A stretch of 64,000 nt of DNA, taken from Anaerolineae bacterium (GTDB lineage: Bacteria; Chloroflexota; Anaerolineae; 4572-78; J111). Both the position numbers and the translations under genes were made by a program. The stretch is from positions 124,001-188,000 of the forward strand of contig JAKLJP010000007.1 in NCBI GenBank assembly GCA_023151115.1, read 5' to 3'. This document shows, piece by piece, positions 15,592-29,300 of the stretch (position 1 is its first letter; every line of letters starts with the position of its first letter). The notes under the pieces are model-generated. The model searched no databases. It was given only the letters and a program-made list of their open reading frames with translations, and was not told where the DNA came from.

Positions 15592-17289
15592 ATGTCTCTC
15601 ACTTACTTTGGTAAACGCACTCCGGCTTTATTAACTGTCCTGGTCATTGCCGTATTGGCGGTAGCTGGTTTACTGGGGTTAATGGGCCAACTGGCCGTTT
15701 CTGCCCCCCCTACTCCCATAACCACGCCCCTTCCTTCCGGCAATGAGGAGCCTGCCCTTCCGACTCCAACCGGATCAAGCCTGGCTGAAGCCGTTGCCAC
15801 TGTCAATGACCAGATTATTACCCCAAAAGCCTGGCAACAGGCTACTCGCCTCGATGCGGTGATGAGCCAACTGGCGGCGCAGCCTATCCCCACTGCCGAA
15901 GAAACGCTTGACCGGCTGATTAACGAGATCATTGTTCTCCAAGCCGTATCCCCCCTTTTGCCGCCCCAACCGGCCTCCACTGAAGCAATTGAAGCCAGAA
16001 TTCAAACCTTAGAAACAAACTGGCAAGTCACCGATGAAACAGTTATCACGGCCCTGGCTGAAGCGGGCCTGGAACGATCTGACCTGACGGCGCGCGTAGA
16101 TCGCCTGCTTCAAGTTGAAGCAGCCTTAAGTCAGCTCGAAACGCAAGAAGATGACCTCACTGCCTGGCTTGCCGCTGCCCGCGCTTCTGCTGAAATTGGG
16201 CTGTACCGTTCTCTGGTGGGTGAGGAGATAGGAAAGCAAGAAGGAGATGTGGTGGCAGAAGCTGCACCCCCATCTCCCTTCCCCCCCAGCACCCCTGCTC
16301 CTCAGCCGATCTTTGCTCCGCCCCCCGAAATGGTCGTCTCGCCTTACCCCCAAAACGCCGCGCCCGATTTCACTCTCAACCAACTCGAAGGCGGCTCATT
16401 AACCTTAAGCAACCTGCGCGGCCAACCCACCCTCATCAACTTCTGGGCCACCTGGTGTCCGCCTTGCCGCCGCGAGCTGCCGGCTTTGCAAACCGCCTAT
16501 GACACTTATAAGGATGAGATTGGCTTTGTCGCCGTTAACGTCAAAGAAGATCCCGCCACCGTCACTGCCTTAGTTCAAGAACTGGGGCTGACTTTCCCCA
16601 TCGTGCTCGACTCCGACGGGCAGGTGAGCAACATCGCCTATGAAGTGCGCGGCCTCCCCACCAGCATATTTGTTGACGCCAATGGCGTTGTTACCGCCCG
16701 GCATATTGGCCCCCTGGACGAAGCAGCAATAGAAGGATATCTCAAGCCTCTATTAGAAATAGAGGCAGGGGAGCAGGGGAGCGGAGGTGCAGAGGGGGAG
16801 AAAGATGAAGAGTCTCCCCTGCGCCCCAGCACCCTTGCTCCCCTGCGGCCTTCCGCCCCTGAGTTTTCCCTCATCTCCGCTACCGGCGATACCATTTCCC
16901 TCCAAGACTTTCGCGGCAAGAGCAATGTTGCCCTGGTTTTCTATCGCGGTCATACCTGAGGCGTTTGCATGAGCCAACTGGGTCAGTTGGAAGCAGACCT
17001 GGCGCAATTTCGCCAGAAAAACACTGAGGTTATCGCCATCGCTGCGCAAGACCAAGCAGGAGCGCAAGCCTCGGCCAGTACCGCCCAGGTTTCCTATCCC
17101 GTTCTGGCCGACCCGGATCATCAAGTCGCGGATGCTTATGGAGTCTATAATCTGTTGGGTGATGGTGTAGCCACGCCCGCAGTATTTGTTATTAACAAAT
17201 CCGGTCAAATCGCCTGGTCATACATCGGGCAAAATATTAGCGACCGGCCCAATAATCAAACCATTTTAGAAAATCTACCGGCTGATTAG
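15592..17289 (+). CDS. Membrane-tethered double-thioredoxin protein, candidate selenoprotein (UGA at 16957 read as Sec)
   Basis: Read through the in-frame TGA at 16957-16959, this is a 565-residue protein. Residues 10-35 form a signal anchor; about 58-185 resemble a SurA-N/PpiC-type chaperone helix bundle (VATVNDQIITP...EETLDRLINEIIVLQAV). Residues 260-390 are a TlpA-like thioredoxin domain with WATWCPPC (Cys 289 and 292). A repeat-derived linker follows, then a peroxiredoxin-like AhpC/TSA domain (about 424-565) reading VFYRGHT-U-GVCMSQL. The UGA falls exactly where Cys homologues have the first redox Cys, leaving U456-x-x-C459, and the same frame continues with good homology to 17289. A SECIS-like hairpin follows. 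The alternative is a nonsense mutation or sequencing error, giving a 455-residue product. The start has only a modest AGGG site. It probably handles disulfides or peroxides outside the membrane. Confidence 0.72.
16762..16862. repeat. GCAGGGGAGC-type palindromic repeat inserted in frame in a linker
   Basis: GCAGGGGAGCAGGGG on the left and complementary CCCCTGC / TGCTCCCCTGC pieces on the right flank a short centre. The repeat encodes the Gly/Glu then Pro/Leu-rich linker between the two thioredoxin domains. A related copy lies in the NB-ARC gene at 62366-62440. Confidence 0.75.
16957..16990 (+). promoter_or_regulatory. UGA codon with bacterial SECIS-like stem-loop
   Basis: The TGA at 16957-16959 is followed 14 nt later by CCAACTG (16974-16980), loop GGT (16981-16983) and CAGTTGG (16984-16990), a perfect 7-bp stem. 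The apical loop begins with GG and lies 22 nt after the UGA. Both fit the published bacterial SECIS description: a small apical loop with G among its first two bases, 16-37 nt from the UGA. Confidence 0.7.
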
Positions 17290-17362
17290 GTTACACTCAA
17301 CTGTAACCTACCTAAAACCCTGAACTCCGCCACCATCCATGTCCCTTTTAGGAGGAGAGGCT

Positions 17363-20300
17363 ATGTCACACGCCTTCCGGCAAAAATTAAGCAGTTACCT
17401 TAGCTTGTTTGCGCTGCTGGTAAACTTGCTGCCACCTGCCCCCATAGCTCAAGCCTATGAAGCGGAACCGATTCCTGCCGAAGCGGCCCACCACAGCCCA
17501 ACGCCTGCTCTTATTTCTGAATCTAAATCCCTGACCCCCGTTAGCAGCCGCTCCGACGCCGTTTTGCCGCGCTGGTTCAAACCGCCCACGCTGGCGCCAG
17601 TGGAACCCAGGCAAACTGCCGGTCTTACCTTGGCTCAACCTCCCGCTTTGATCCAACTGGAAGCCAACCGCCAGAGGGCAGCAATCAGTAGTCAGAGGTC
17701 AGTAGCCAGTAGCCAGAAATCAGCAATCGCTTCTCAGTTATCTTCGGCTGTTTTGCCCGGCTGGTTTCAACCTGATCCTTCGCCTGCTGCCCCGGTCTCC
17801 GGTCCCCAGCCTGCCCTGAGCTTGTCGAATGGGGCTCCGGTCATCTTGCCCGATTGGTTCAAAGTCCAAGAAGATTTCTCCCCTGCCCCTCTGCTCCCCC
17901 GCCCCCCTGCCGCCAGCCAAAGCTCCGCTTTGGACTCCAATACTCTATCCCCTGCCCCAGTCTCCGGTCCCCGGTCTCCGGTCGTTTTACCCGGCTGGTT
18001 TCAACCCGCGTCTCCCCGCCTCCTCGCCTCCTCGCCTCCTCGCTCCCTGGCCGCCCTGCCTCCCCTCCGCCCGATGGGGGCCCCGATTCCCCAGGTGCAG
18101 GTAACTGTGTCTGCGCCGGCTAATGTCAGCGCCGGGAATTTTGCCGGGGATACCTATACCATCACCGTCCGTAATGGCAGCGCTTCAACCACCGGCTTCA
18201 ATTTCTTCATCACGGCCACTATCCCGGCTGCTGGCTTCACCTATGTGCCGGGCAGCGCCGTCTGGATCAGTTCGGTCAGCGGCGCCATCACTTACACCGA
18301 CAGCTACACCGACCCGCTCGTCGTCTGGACGCCGAACATCACCCGCAATCTGCTTCCCGGTGAAGTCGTCACCCTGACCTTCCGCATGACCACCGACGGC
18401 AGCGCCATCTCCGGCCAGCGCCTCGACGCCAACGCTGTATATGAAAATCCGCTTGGCTCGCCCGGCAGCAACAACGGCGGGGTCAACGTCACCGTTGGAC
18501 GGGGCAACCTGGTCATCAGCAAAAGCCCCACGGTGCAGGACGGCACGTTTGGCGACATTGTCACCTGGACCATTGAGGCGGCAAATACCGGTCTCGGTGA
18601 TGTCTATTCGGCTACGGTCAGCGATACCATTGGCATTGGGTACACCAACGTAGATTTCAGCCAACTGAATGTGACCCCCTTTACCCTGACGGTTGGCGAG
18701 CGCCGCAGTTTTGTGGTCACGGCTACCATCAACTCCTGCAACAACCTGACCAATACCGGGCGAACCTGGTGGAGCATCGGCAACAGCGAAGGGGATGGCC
18801 TGATTACCAATCCGGCCACCGATACCGCCGATATTGCCTATCTGCTGGAAGAACCCGCTATCAGCCTGGCCGCTAACAATCTGACCTTTGCCTATTGCAG
18901 CCCCGCCCCTCAAACCGCCGTAGTGACTGTTACCAATTCGGGTGGCGCCGCGTTAAACTTTATCCTGGATAGCAATTTGGAGAGCCAACCTTTTACGGTT
19001 GGCCCGGCTCCGGGCTGGACCTATAACCCGGCTACCGGCGTTTTTTCACGCACCGACGCTGGCGGAGTCATTACTACCACACCGGTTACACTTTCCTTTG
19101 TGGTCACACCTACTTTTGATGTGTGCAACGCCCCCAGCAGCGGCAGCTTCAACTTCACTGCCAATTACCGCGATGCCTGTGGTCTCTCCTTTAACAATCC
19201 CAGCGTTGGAGTCAATTACACCTACGGCGCGGGTGAGTTGCCCACCTTTGACCTGACCAAATCCAGTTCGGTTTCGGCCACCTTTGCCGGGCAAACATCT
19301 CAATTTTTTGTAGATTTTGATATCCAAAACGTTCAAAATATCAGCGGCAATATCATCATCACCGATATTGTGCCCTCGGTTTTCACCACCACCGCGGTAA
19401 CGCCCAGCGCAGGCTCCTTTGTCCGCGCGGGCAATGTCGTCACCTGGACCATCCCGGCCCCGGCCGGTCCCGGCGCGTTTACCGGCCGGCTCACCCTAAC
19501 GGTGCAGGCGCTTGATGTGATTAGTGACTGCGGGACCAACTCGATTGCGACCAACACCGCTTCCGGCCAGGCCCCGGTGCGCTGCACCAGTTGTTCCCCC
19601 TTGAGCGATACGGCCCAGGCTTCGGTTATTATCCAAAATTTTGCCGGCACAGCCTTCCCCAAAGAGTTCAGCACCGACGGCCAGGTGTGCGGCCTGATTA
19701 CCATGACCAACCGCTATTCTATGCCGATTAATAGTTGGACCGGGGTGGTCTTTACAGAAACGATGGGCTTCAACGATGGCGTGCCCGGCGACGACGTGCC
19801 GCCCGGCACGCTCACCTATGTGCCCGGCAGCCTGGTAGTGACGATTGACGGCGTTAACCGCACCTCAGAAGTAACCATCACCCAAACTGCGCCCCAACTG
19901 GTCTTAAATTTTGGCGGCGTGACGCTCCCCACCGGCACTCACAGCATCACCGTTGCCTACACCCTCAGTATTTTGGATGGTGTATTGGCCGGCAATCCCC
20001 AGATTTCTTTCTTCGATTGGTCTATCTTTAATGTACCGAATGCTGGCGGCAGCGGTACCTGCCAGAGCGGCGGCGCCTTCTTCCAGGGAGCGCCGATAGA
20101 TTTACAGCGGGCTGATTTGCAAATTGATATTTCACCTGACAGCTTTGATAGTTGCGCCACTGTTCCGGTCATCCTGACCGTTTCCGATCCTGACCTGGCA
20201 GCCAACTCGCTGGTAGCCAATAATATTGTCGTTACCTTTAATGTCGGTTCGCCCGATTTTGGCACCATTTCCGGTTATACCTATGGCGGCGGCTTTGCCG

Positions 20301-23300
20301 GCAATCCGGTTACGGTGACGACCGGAACCAATATCATCACCTGGACCTTTCAAAACCCGCTCACTCAAACCGGCACAACGACCGGCACAATTAGTTTTAG
20401 TATGACCCGTAGCTGCACCGCTCCAAACCTCAGAGCCGGAGTAAGCTTTACCGACCGCTGCGGTATCGACTATGGCAACACCGACGCCAACCCCGGCACA
20501 ACCACGCCGCCCAATGTGACCCTGTTTGTTACGCCTGACCAGTTTACCGTCAACGAAAACAGAGCCACCTGGCGCATTTATGCTACCAACAACGGTGCAG
20601 GTACTGCCGGGCGAACCCTTATCACCAACACCATTAGCGCCGGTTTACAATTTGTTACCTATACCACTAACCTGAGCGCCCAGGTTAACCTGCTCACCCC
20701 TGGCCCGTTCAACCCCGGCGACGATGTGGTCTGGGAAGTGCTCAACCTGGCCCCTAATCAGCAGGTTAGAATAGACGTCAGTTCCGTCAATGTGGTGGCC
20801 TGCGATCCCTTAAGCGCCAGTGTGACCCTCAGCAGCGGCTGTCTGGGCGACAGCGCCTGTCAAACCTCCCAAACCGATTCTATTAGTTTCCTGGTGCCGC
20901 CCTTTGCTGTGCGTACCTCTAACGCCCAAACCGCCGATTTGCCCTTCTGTGATACCGGCGAGGTCATTCTGACGGTCAAAAACGCTTCAGCTTCGGCCCA
21001 TATTTACCAACTGGTTATCAGTCAGACAATCAGCTTCCTGGAGTATATCTCCGGCTCCGCTCGTATAACCGTTACCGATAGGAACGATGTAGTTATCGCC
21101 GGGTTGGCCAATATTCCTTTTGAGCCGGTAACTTCGACAGCAGGGACCGATACCATCCTCACCTGGCAGCTAACCAACCCCGGTATTACCCTCTCTCAAA
21201 CCCAAATTTTAACCGACCGGGCGGCTGAAGACGAGATTACCATTCGCTTTCTGGTGCAGACGGATTGCAGTTTGCCCGGCAACACGGTGGTGCGCTCCCA
21301 GGCCGGCGGGCTTCACTCCTGCGGTACCTTCTTTACCAGCGTTGAAAATGCCGTAACCCTGCCCAAAGAACAACCCGACATCACTTTGACCAAACAGGGC
21401 CGCAACGTCACCCAGGGCGACCCCGCCTTTGCCGATACTGTTTTTGGCGAGCCGGGCGATGTGGTGGTCTGGCGGATTACGGCCAACAATGACACCGGCG
21501 CTTATTTTGCCCAAAATGTGCTGGTCACCGATAACCTGCCCGACAATATGAACGCTGCTGTGCCAACGGCCAGCGCCTCGGACGGCGTCGTCACCCCGAC
21601 CCTGGGCCTTGTCACCTGGAACCTGGGCGATCTGCCCGCTGACGGCGTGGACCGTACCCTCTTTATCACCACCACCATTGACGCCGAAGCGACAGCCTGC
21701 CAATCCACCTCCATCAACACCGCCACGCTGATTTATGGCTGCGACAATGGCTGCACCGCCCAACCGTTGACGGCTACAGCCAGCCTGCAAAGCCGGCCCA
21801 GCCTGACCGCCCAAACCCTCGATACCACCCCGCTCAACACCTGCGGCGGCCTGATGACCGTCACCCTGACCAATGACGGCCCCCCTGCCTATGATGTCTT
21901 TGTGACCGACACCCTGCCCAGCGGCTTTGTTTACCAGGAATTTGTTTCGGCCAGCACCACCCCCAACATCTCGCCAACGGCAGGCGTAACCACAGCCGTC
22001 TTTGCCTGGACGGGCGGTATCACCCTGCCCACCGGCGTAACCACGCTGACTTTCCGGGTAGCCAACAGCAGCGCCACTGGCGCATGCGCCGTCCCGGCCA
22101 GCGGGCCAAACAATCTGACTATTTCGTATGACGACAACACCTCCTGTATCAGTACCGGCCCTTACACCACCACCAGCAATTCTTCTGTCACCGTGCAGAA
22201 TCCCAACTTGGTCATAGACAAATCCCCGCTCAACCGTGTGGCCGATGTGGGCACGGTCGTCAGTTGGACCGTTACCATCACCAACAGCGGCCCCGGCGCG
22301 GCCATTGGCGTGCTCATTACCGACACCGTCGGCTCCGGCTTCACCGGCATCAGCGCCGGCAATGGCAGCGACGCCGACGAAACCAACACGCCCACCATCG
22401 CCGGGCAGGTGATTACCTGGACTCCGGCCATTACCATCGCCTCGGGCGATAGCTGGCGGGCCATTGTCACGGCTACGGTGGCCCCCGCCGGCAGCGGTGT
22501 GCCGACAAATAGTGTTCAGGCCAGCGGCAGTTGTGGGAGCGGCTGCGCTTACACCAGCGGTATCAGCGACACCGCCTTTGTCACCTTGCTGACCGAGTTT
22601 GATAAAGCGCCTTCCGTCCAGACCGGCACCATCGGCAGCCTGGTAGTCTTCACCTTCTCCACCTCGTTACCAGATATTGACGCCCTCTACCAGAATCTAA
22701 CCCTGACCGATACACTGCCCACCGGTCTGGGCTATGTCTCCTCTATCCTAACCTACACCTTCGATGGCGACGGCAGCAGCGGTGGGCCGACAACGCTCAT
22801 CTCGACCACGCCCACCCTCAACCCCGGCGCGCTGACTTCGGGCAATGTGGTTTGGAATTTGGGCAATCTGCCCGGTTCAGCCCTGATTAATGGGGTCATC
22901 ACCGCCGTCATCCAAAGTGTTGCCACCAACACCAATGGAGTCAGCCGGACCAATAATTTACAAATGACTTACCTTGACGAAGGTCAATCCTACTTATTCA
23001 CCGATACGGCGCAGGTAGACATTGTGGAGCCGCTGCTGCACCTTGGTAAGAGCTATGTGACGCCGCCGGGTTGCGCGGCCACCTTAGCCATTTCCAACTT
23101 TAACAACTTGTCTGATGCAGGTTGGTCTGAACTGGGCGCATGGACGATTACCCCCGAAGGATATTATCAAAATACCGATACAACATCTAATCGTCGGGCT
23201 TTCATAGGCGCTACCAACTGGACTGATTACAGTTTTAGCTTCATGATGCGCACCTCCGATCCAACGGGTTCAATGGGTGGATATATCCGCCAAAATAATA

Positions 23301-26300
23301 CCGGCACAACCGACACCGGATATTTGTTCCGCTGGTCTAACACGCAGATGCAATTGGAGCTACGTAACACCGGCTCCGTTTTGAATTCGCTTCCCATCGG
23401 CTATCAGATTAATCGCTGGTATCATGTTGAAATTCGAGTAACCGGAAGTTTAATTGAGGTATTTGTAGATGGGATACGCCGCCTCTCGGCTACCGACAAT
23501 ACTTTTACAAATGGCAGGGTAGGTCTCCTCTCCTCCAGTCATACCCAAACTCAATTCGATGACATTCTGGTCACCCGTATGGGCCAACAAGGCTGCTTCG
23601 TCGGGGCAAATGATCTGGTTACTTATACCCTGACCATCTCCAACCAGGGCCCGCTTCCCGGTTACGATTTGGTTATTACCGACGCTATCCCCGCCGGCAT
23701 GAGCCTGGTCACATACAGCCTGCAAAGCGATGACCCGGCCTCGGCTTTTACCACGACGCCCACCCCACCCGTACCCGGCGCAGCCAACCTGGTCTGGAAC
23801 ATCAACCAGTTGACCAATACCGTCCCCTTCAATCCGTTGGCGCACACGGCCCTGACCATCACCGTCGTTCTCAGCGTTTCCGACGGCATCACCGCTAACA
23901 CCTTCCTGTCCAACCAGGCTGCCTTAGCCTACGACAATTGGCCCGGCGACAGCAGCCCCACCGTCATCAGCCGCACCTACAGTGGCGGTTCTCACTCTGC
24001 CGCCGTACAGACTGTCAATGGCGGTATCACCAAAACGACTGTTTTCAGCCCGCCGCCGACAGCCACCCTGGGCAGTCTCGTCACTTACACCCTGATTGTC
24101 CCGGTCTCGCCCATCACCGCCACGCTCTACAATGTGGTCATCACCGATCAATTGAACACACCTCGTTTCTTCATTGAGAATGTGACCACCGGCGGCGGCA
24201 CAGGTGGAGCGGCCAGTTTCGACCAGGCCACCGGCCTGATTACGGCCACTTTTGCCAGCGTTCCCCACGACACCCAGGCCGTTGTCACCGTGACCGCCCG
24301 CATCTCGCATGAGTTCCCCAGCCCGGCCACGGATATTCCCGCCGGCCCCGGCCCCGATGTTGTCACCAACAGCGCAGTCATGACTCATGCAGCAGCCACG
24401 GTACTCACCACCAGCAACGTCGTCACCACCAATGTCGGTGAGCCGGTGATTGACATCGCCAAGCAGGGCGCTTTCACCGGCGACCCACAGGTGGCGATTT
24501 ACACCATCACCGTTACCAACACCGGCAACAGCCCGGCCTACAGCCTGCTGATTACCGACAACCTGCCGGCCGGCATCACCCCGACGACCATTTCCAACGG
24601 CGGAGTCTATTCACCAGATAGCCAGACCATCGCCTGGACGATTGGCTTTTTGGATGTGCCGCCGCCACCGGCCAACACGTTGACCCTTACCTACACTGCC
24701 CGCCTCAGCCAGGCCATCTACAGCGGCAGCCGTTTCACCAATACGGTCGGCATCACCACCACCTCGCTCACCGATACCATCCCCGGCGTGCGTCCCTACA
24801 CCGATACCGCCGTATTTACCCTCACCTGGCCGTTGGGCCGCCTGGGTGATTATGTCTGGTATGACTTCGATAACGACGGCATTCAGAACAGCAATCCCAA
24901 TGAGTTCCCCATCGGCGGAGTCATCCTTGAATTGTTCGACTCGGTTGGCGGCACGCTTATTGCCACTACCACCACCTCTATCACCGGCTTTTACATCTTT
25001 GAGAACCTGCCGCTGAATGTCACCTATACCGTCCGCATTTCCGACGCCAGTTATGGGCCGGGCGGGCCGCTGCAACCCTACACCCAAACCCTGCTCACCG
25101 CTGGCGGCGCTACCACCGCGACTGACTCCAACGCCTCGATCACCGCCACTTTCGGCGGCCTGGGCTACGCCATCACCACCACCCTGACCTCGGCCTTCAC
25201 CGAAGATTTGACCCTGGATTACGGCTTTGTCCGGCTGGTCGAAATCGGCAACTACGTTTGGTTTGATGTCAACAACGACGGTGTTCAAAATGACGGGCCA
25301 GGCAACGGCTTCGACGGCGTGACCGTCACTGTGACCCATCCCGATGGCCGGATATTCACCACAACCACCACCTCCGGCGGCTTCTACACCTTCACCGTGC
25401 CGGTCAGCCAGCCCTATACCATCACCGTCACCGCCGACAATTTCAATCCCGGCGGGCCGCTGGAAAGCTTCACCAATACCCTCATCAACACCGGCGGCGA
25501 CGACGCCCTCGACTCCGACGGGACGCCCGGCGGCGGCGGCCTGGTCACTGTTACCCCGGCCATCACCCAGAACAATTACACCTTCGACTTCGGCTTGGTG
25601 GAGTTGGTCTCGCTGGGCAACCAGGTCTGGTTTGATGTGGATAACAACGGCATCCTGGATGGGGGCGAAGTAGGCGTGCCTGGCGTGGCGGTCGAACTGT
25701 ATCAGGATACCAACGGCGACGGCCAGTACACCCCCGGCGTGGATGGCTTGATTTCGACCACCAACACCAGTTCCGGCGGCTTCTACACCTTCACCAACCT
25801 GCTGCCGTCTTTCTTCCCCACCCAAACCTATCTCGTGGTCATCACCTCGACCAATTTCACCGGCTCAGGCCCGCTGGTCAACTACCAAAACAGCGACGGC
25901 TCGGTGGACGGCAACAGCGATTTGAATGAGCGCGATCATGGCGTTGTTACCGGCACGCTGGGCGCGGGCGGTTTTGTCGCCAGCACCCCCGTCTCCCTGA
26001 CCAACAACAGCGAGCCAATCAACGACGGCGACAGCGACGCCAACTCTAACCTGACCATTGACTTTGGCTTTTATCGCCTCTCGTTGGGCGACCAGGTTTG
26101 GTCCGACGACAACAACAATGGCATTATTGACGGCGCTGAAGCGGGTGTGCCTTCAGTCACCGTTATTCTGTACGACGCCACCGGCACGACCGTTCTCAGC
26201 ACCACCACCACCGACGCCAACGGCTTCTACACCTTCACCAACTTGGTCTCGGCCACCTATGTCGTCGGTTTTGTCCTGCCCGGCGGCTACAGCAGCAGCA

Positions 26301-29300
26301 CCGACATTGGTACGTCGGCCAACCCCAACAACAACGTCAACTCCGACGACAACGGCGTGGTCATCAGCGGCACGATTGTCCGCAGTAATCCGGTTGTTCT
26401 GACTCCCGGCGACAATGGAGCACAAAATCAAAATACCGTTACTACCGCCACCGGCTCTACCCATAACCCGACGGTTGACTTTGGCATCGTGCCCCTCGTT
26501 TCGCTGGGCAATCAGGTCTGGTTTGATGTGGATAACAACGGCATCCTGGATGGGGGCGAAGTAGGCGTCCCCGGCGTGGCGGTCGAACTGTATCAGGATA
26601 CCAACGGCGACGGCCAGTACACCCCCGGCGTGGACGGCTTGATTTCGACCACCAACACCAGTTCCGGCGGCTTCTACACCTTCACCAACCTGCTGCCCAG
26701 TACCGTCCCGGCGGAAGCTTATCTGGTAGTGGTCACCACCACCAATTTCAGTTCCGGCGGACCGCTGTTTGAATATTACAACAGTGATGGCTCGGTCGGC
26801 GGCAACAGCGATTTGAACGAGCAGGATCATGGCGTTGTTACCGGCACGCTTGGCGCGGGCGGTTTTGTCGCCAGCACCCCAGTCTCCCTGACGGTGGGCG
26901 GCGAGCCAATCACCGACGGTGATACCAACGCCAGCAGCAACCTGACCATTGACTTCGGCTTCTATCGCCTCTCGCTGGGCGACCAGGTCTGGTTCGACAA
27001 CAATAATAACGGTCTTCTGGATGGCGGCGAAACGGGCGCATCGGGCGTTACCGTCCGCCTCTACGATGCCACCGGTACAACGGTTCTCAGCAGCACCACC
27101 ACCGACGCCAATGGCTTCTACACCTTCACCAACCTCTTCTCCGGTACGTACATTGTGGAAATTGTACCGCCGGCCACCTTCACCAGCAGCACCGACATCG
27201 CTTCTTCTATCAATCCCGATAACAACGTCAACAGCGATGATAACGGCGTCAACCTGACCCCCACCGGCACGATTCGCAGCAACCCGGTCACACTTGTCCC
27301 CGGCGACAACGGCGTATTGGGCAATACTCAGGTTACTATCGCCACCGGCTCGACCCACAACCCCACCGTTGACTTTGGCCTGGTGCAGATGGTCGCCATC
27401 GGCAACATTGTCTGGATTGATGACGGGGCAGGCGGCGGCACGGCCAACAACGGCATCCTTGACGGAGCCGAGGCTAGTATTGACGGCGTTGAAATCCACC
27501 TTTATCGCCAGGGTCAGACCCCCGGCGTGGATACCCCAATCCTGACTACCACCACCGCTGGCGGCGGTTTCTACCAGTTCGACAACCTCGCCCCTGGCCA
27601 ATATTTCGTCCACATCCCTGCTTCTGAGTTTGGCCCAGGTCAACCCCTGATGGGTTATGTTTCCAGCAGCGGTGCAGGCAGCGACGAAACGACCGACCAG
27701 ACCGGCGACGAAAACGGCATTGACAGCTTCACCCCAGGGACGACTGGCATCAGCAGCCAGGTGTACGACCTGCAACCTGACAGCGAGCAAACCGGCGAAG
27801 GCCAGCCCAACTACACCGGCATACTTGACGATGACAACGTCAACTTCACCGCCGACTTCGGCTTTGTCCAGGCCGTCGCCATCGGCAACATCATTTGGAT
27901 TGACGATGGGGCAGGCGGCGGCACAGCCAACAACGGCGCTCTTGACGGAACCGAAGCGGGTGTTGACGCCGTTGAAGTCCAACTTTATCGCCAGGGTCAG
28001 ACCCCCGGCGTGGATACCCCGGTCCTGACCACCACCACATCCGGCGGCGGCTTCTACCAATTCGACAACCTTGCCCCCGGCCAGTACTTCATCCACATCC
28101 CCGCTTCCGAGTTTGGGGCAGGCCAACCCTTAAATGATTATGTATCGAGCATTGGCAGCGGCACAGACGAAACCACTGACCAGACCGGCGACGAAAATGG
28201 CATTGACAGCTTCACCCCAGGGACGACTGGCATCAGCAGTCAAGTGTATGACCTGCAGCCCAACAGCGAGCAGACCGGCGAAGGCCAGCCCAACTACACC
28301 GGCATACTTGACGATGACAACGTCAACTTCACCGCCGACTTCGGCTTTGTCCAGGCCGTTGCCATCGGCAACATCGTCTGGATTGACGACGGGGCGGGCG
28401 GCGGCACAGCCAACAACGGCATCCTCGATGGAACTGAGACCGGGGTTGACGGCGTTGAAATCCGCCTCTATCGCCAGGGCCAAACCCCCGGTGTGGATAC
28501 CCCGGTCTTGACCACGACCACCGCTGGCGGCGGTTTCTACCAGTTCGACAACCTCACCCCAGGCCAATATTTCATCCACATCCCTGCGTCCGAGTTTGGG
28601 GCAGGCCAACCCTTAAGCGGCTACCTCTCCTCCACCGGGGCTGGTAGTGATGAAACGACTGACCAGGATGGGGATGAAAACGGCATTGACAGCCTCGTTC
28701 CGGCCAGCACCGGCATCCGCAGCCAGGTGTATGACCTCCAGCCCAACGCCGAAGCCACCGGCGAAGGCCAGCCCAACTACACCGGCATCCTTGATGATAA
28801 CAACGTCAACTTTACCGCCGACTTCGGCTTTGTCTCCTCCGAACTCGTCGCTATCGGCAATGTCGTCTGGATTGACGATGGGGCCGGCGGCGGCGCGGCC
28901 AACAACGGCGCTCTTGACGGAACCGAGGCCGGGGTTGACGCCGTTGAAGTCCAACTTTATCGCCAGGGGCAGACCCCCGGCGTGGATACCCCGGTCCTGA
29001 CCACCACCACATCCGGCGGCGGCTTCTACCAATTCGACAACCTTGCCCCCGGCCAGTACTTCATCCACATCCCCGCTTCCGAGTTTGGGGCAGGCCAACC
29101 CTTAAATGATTATGTATCGAGCATTGGCAGCGGCACAGACGAAACCACTGACCAGACCGGCGACGAAAATGGCATTGATAGTCCCTCCCCCGTCACCACC
29201 GGCATCAGCAGCCAGGTCTACGACCTCCAGCCCAACAGCGAGCAGATCGGCGAAGGTCAGCCCAACTACACCGGCATTCTCGACGATGACAACGTCAACT

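Noticed and set aside
16969..17289. A separate 106-residue peroxiredoxin-like gene starting at 16969
   Set aside because: Its ATG is inside the redox motif region of the domain and it would lack the N-terminal half of the fold and any ribosome binding site; read-through of the UGA explains the data better.
17339..17362. ATG at 17339 as start of the giant gene
   Set aside because: AGGAGGAG lies between it and the ATG at 17363, which is thus the better start.
26153..28126. A 657-codon open frame on the minus strand inside the giant gene
   Set aside because: It mirrors the tandem repeats of the plus-strand coding sequence, has a Gly/Val/Ala/Asp-rich composition without domains, and has no ribosome binding site; same for those at 24611-25825 and 29102-30010.
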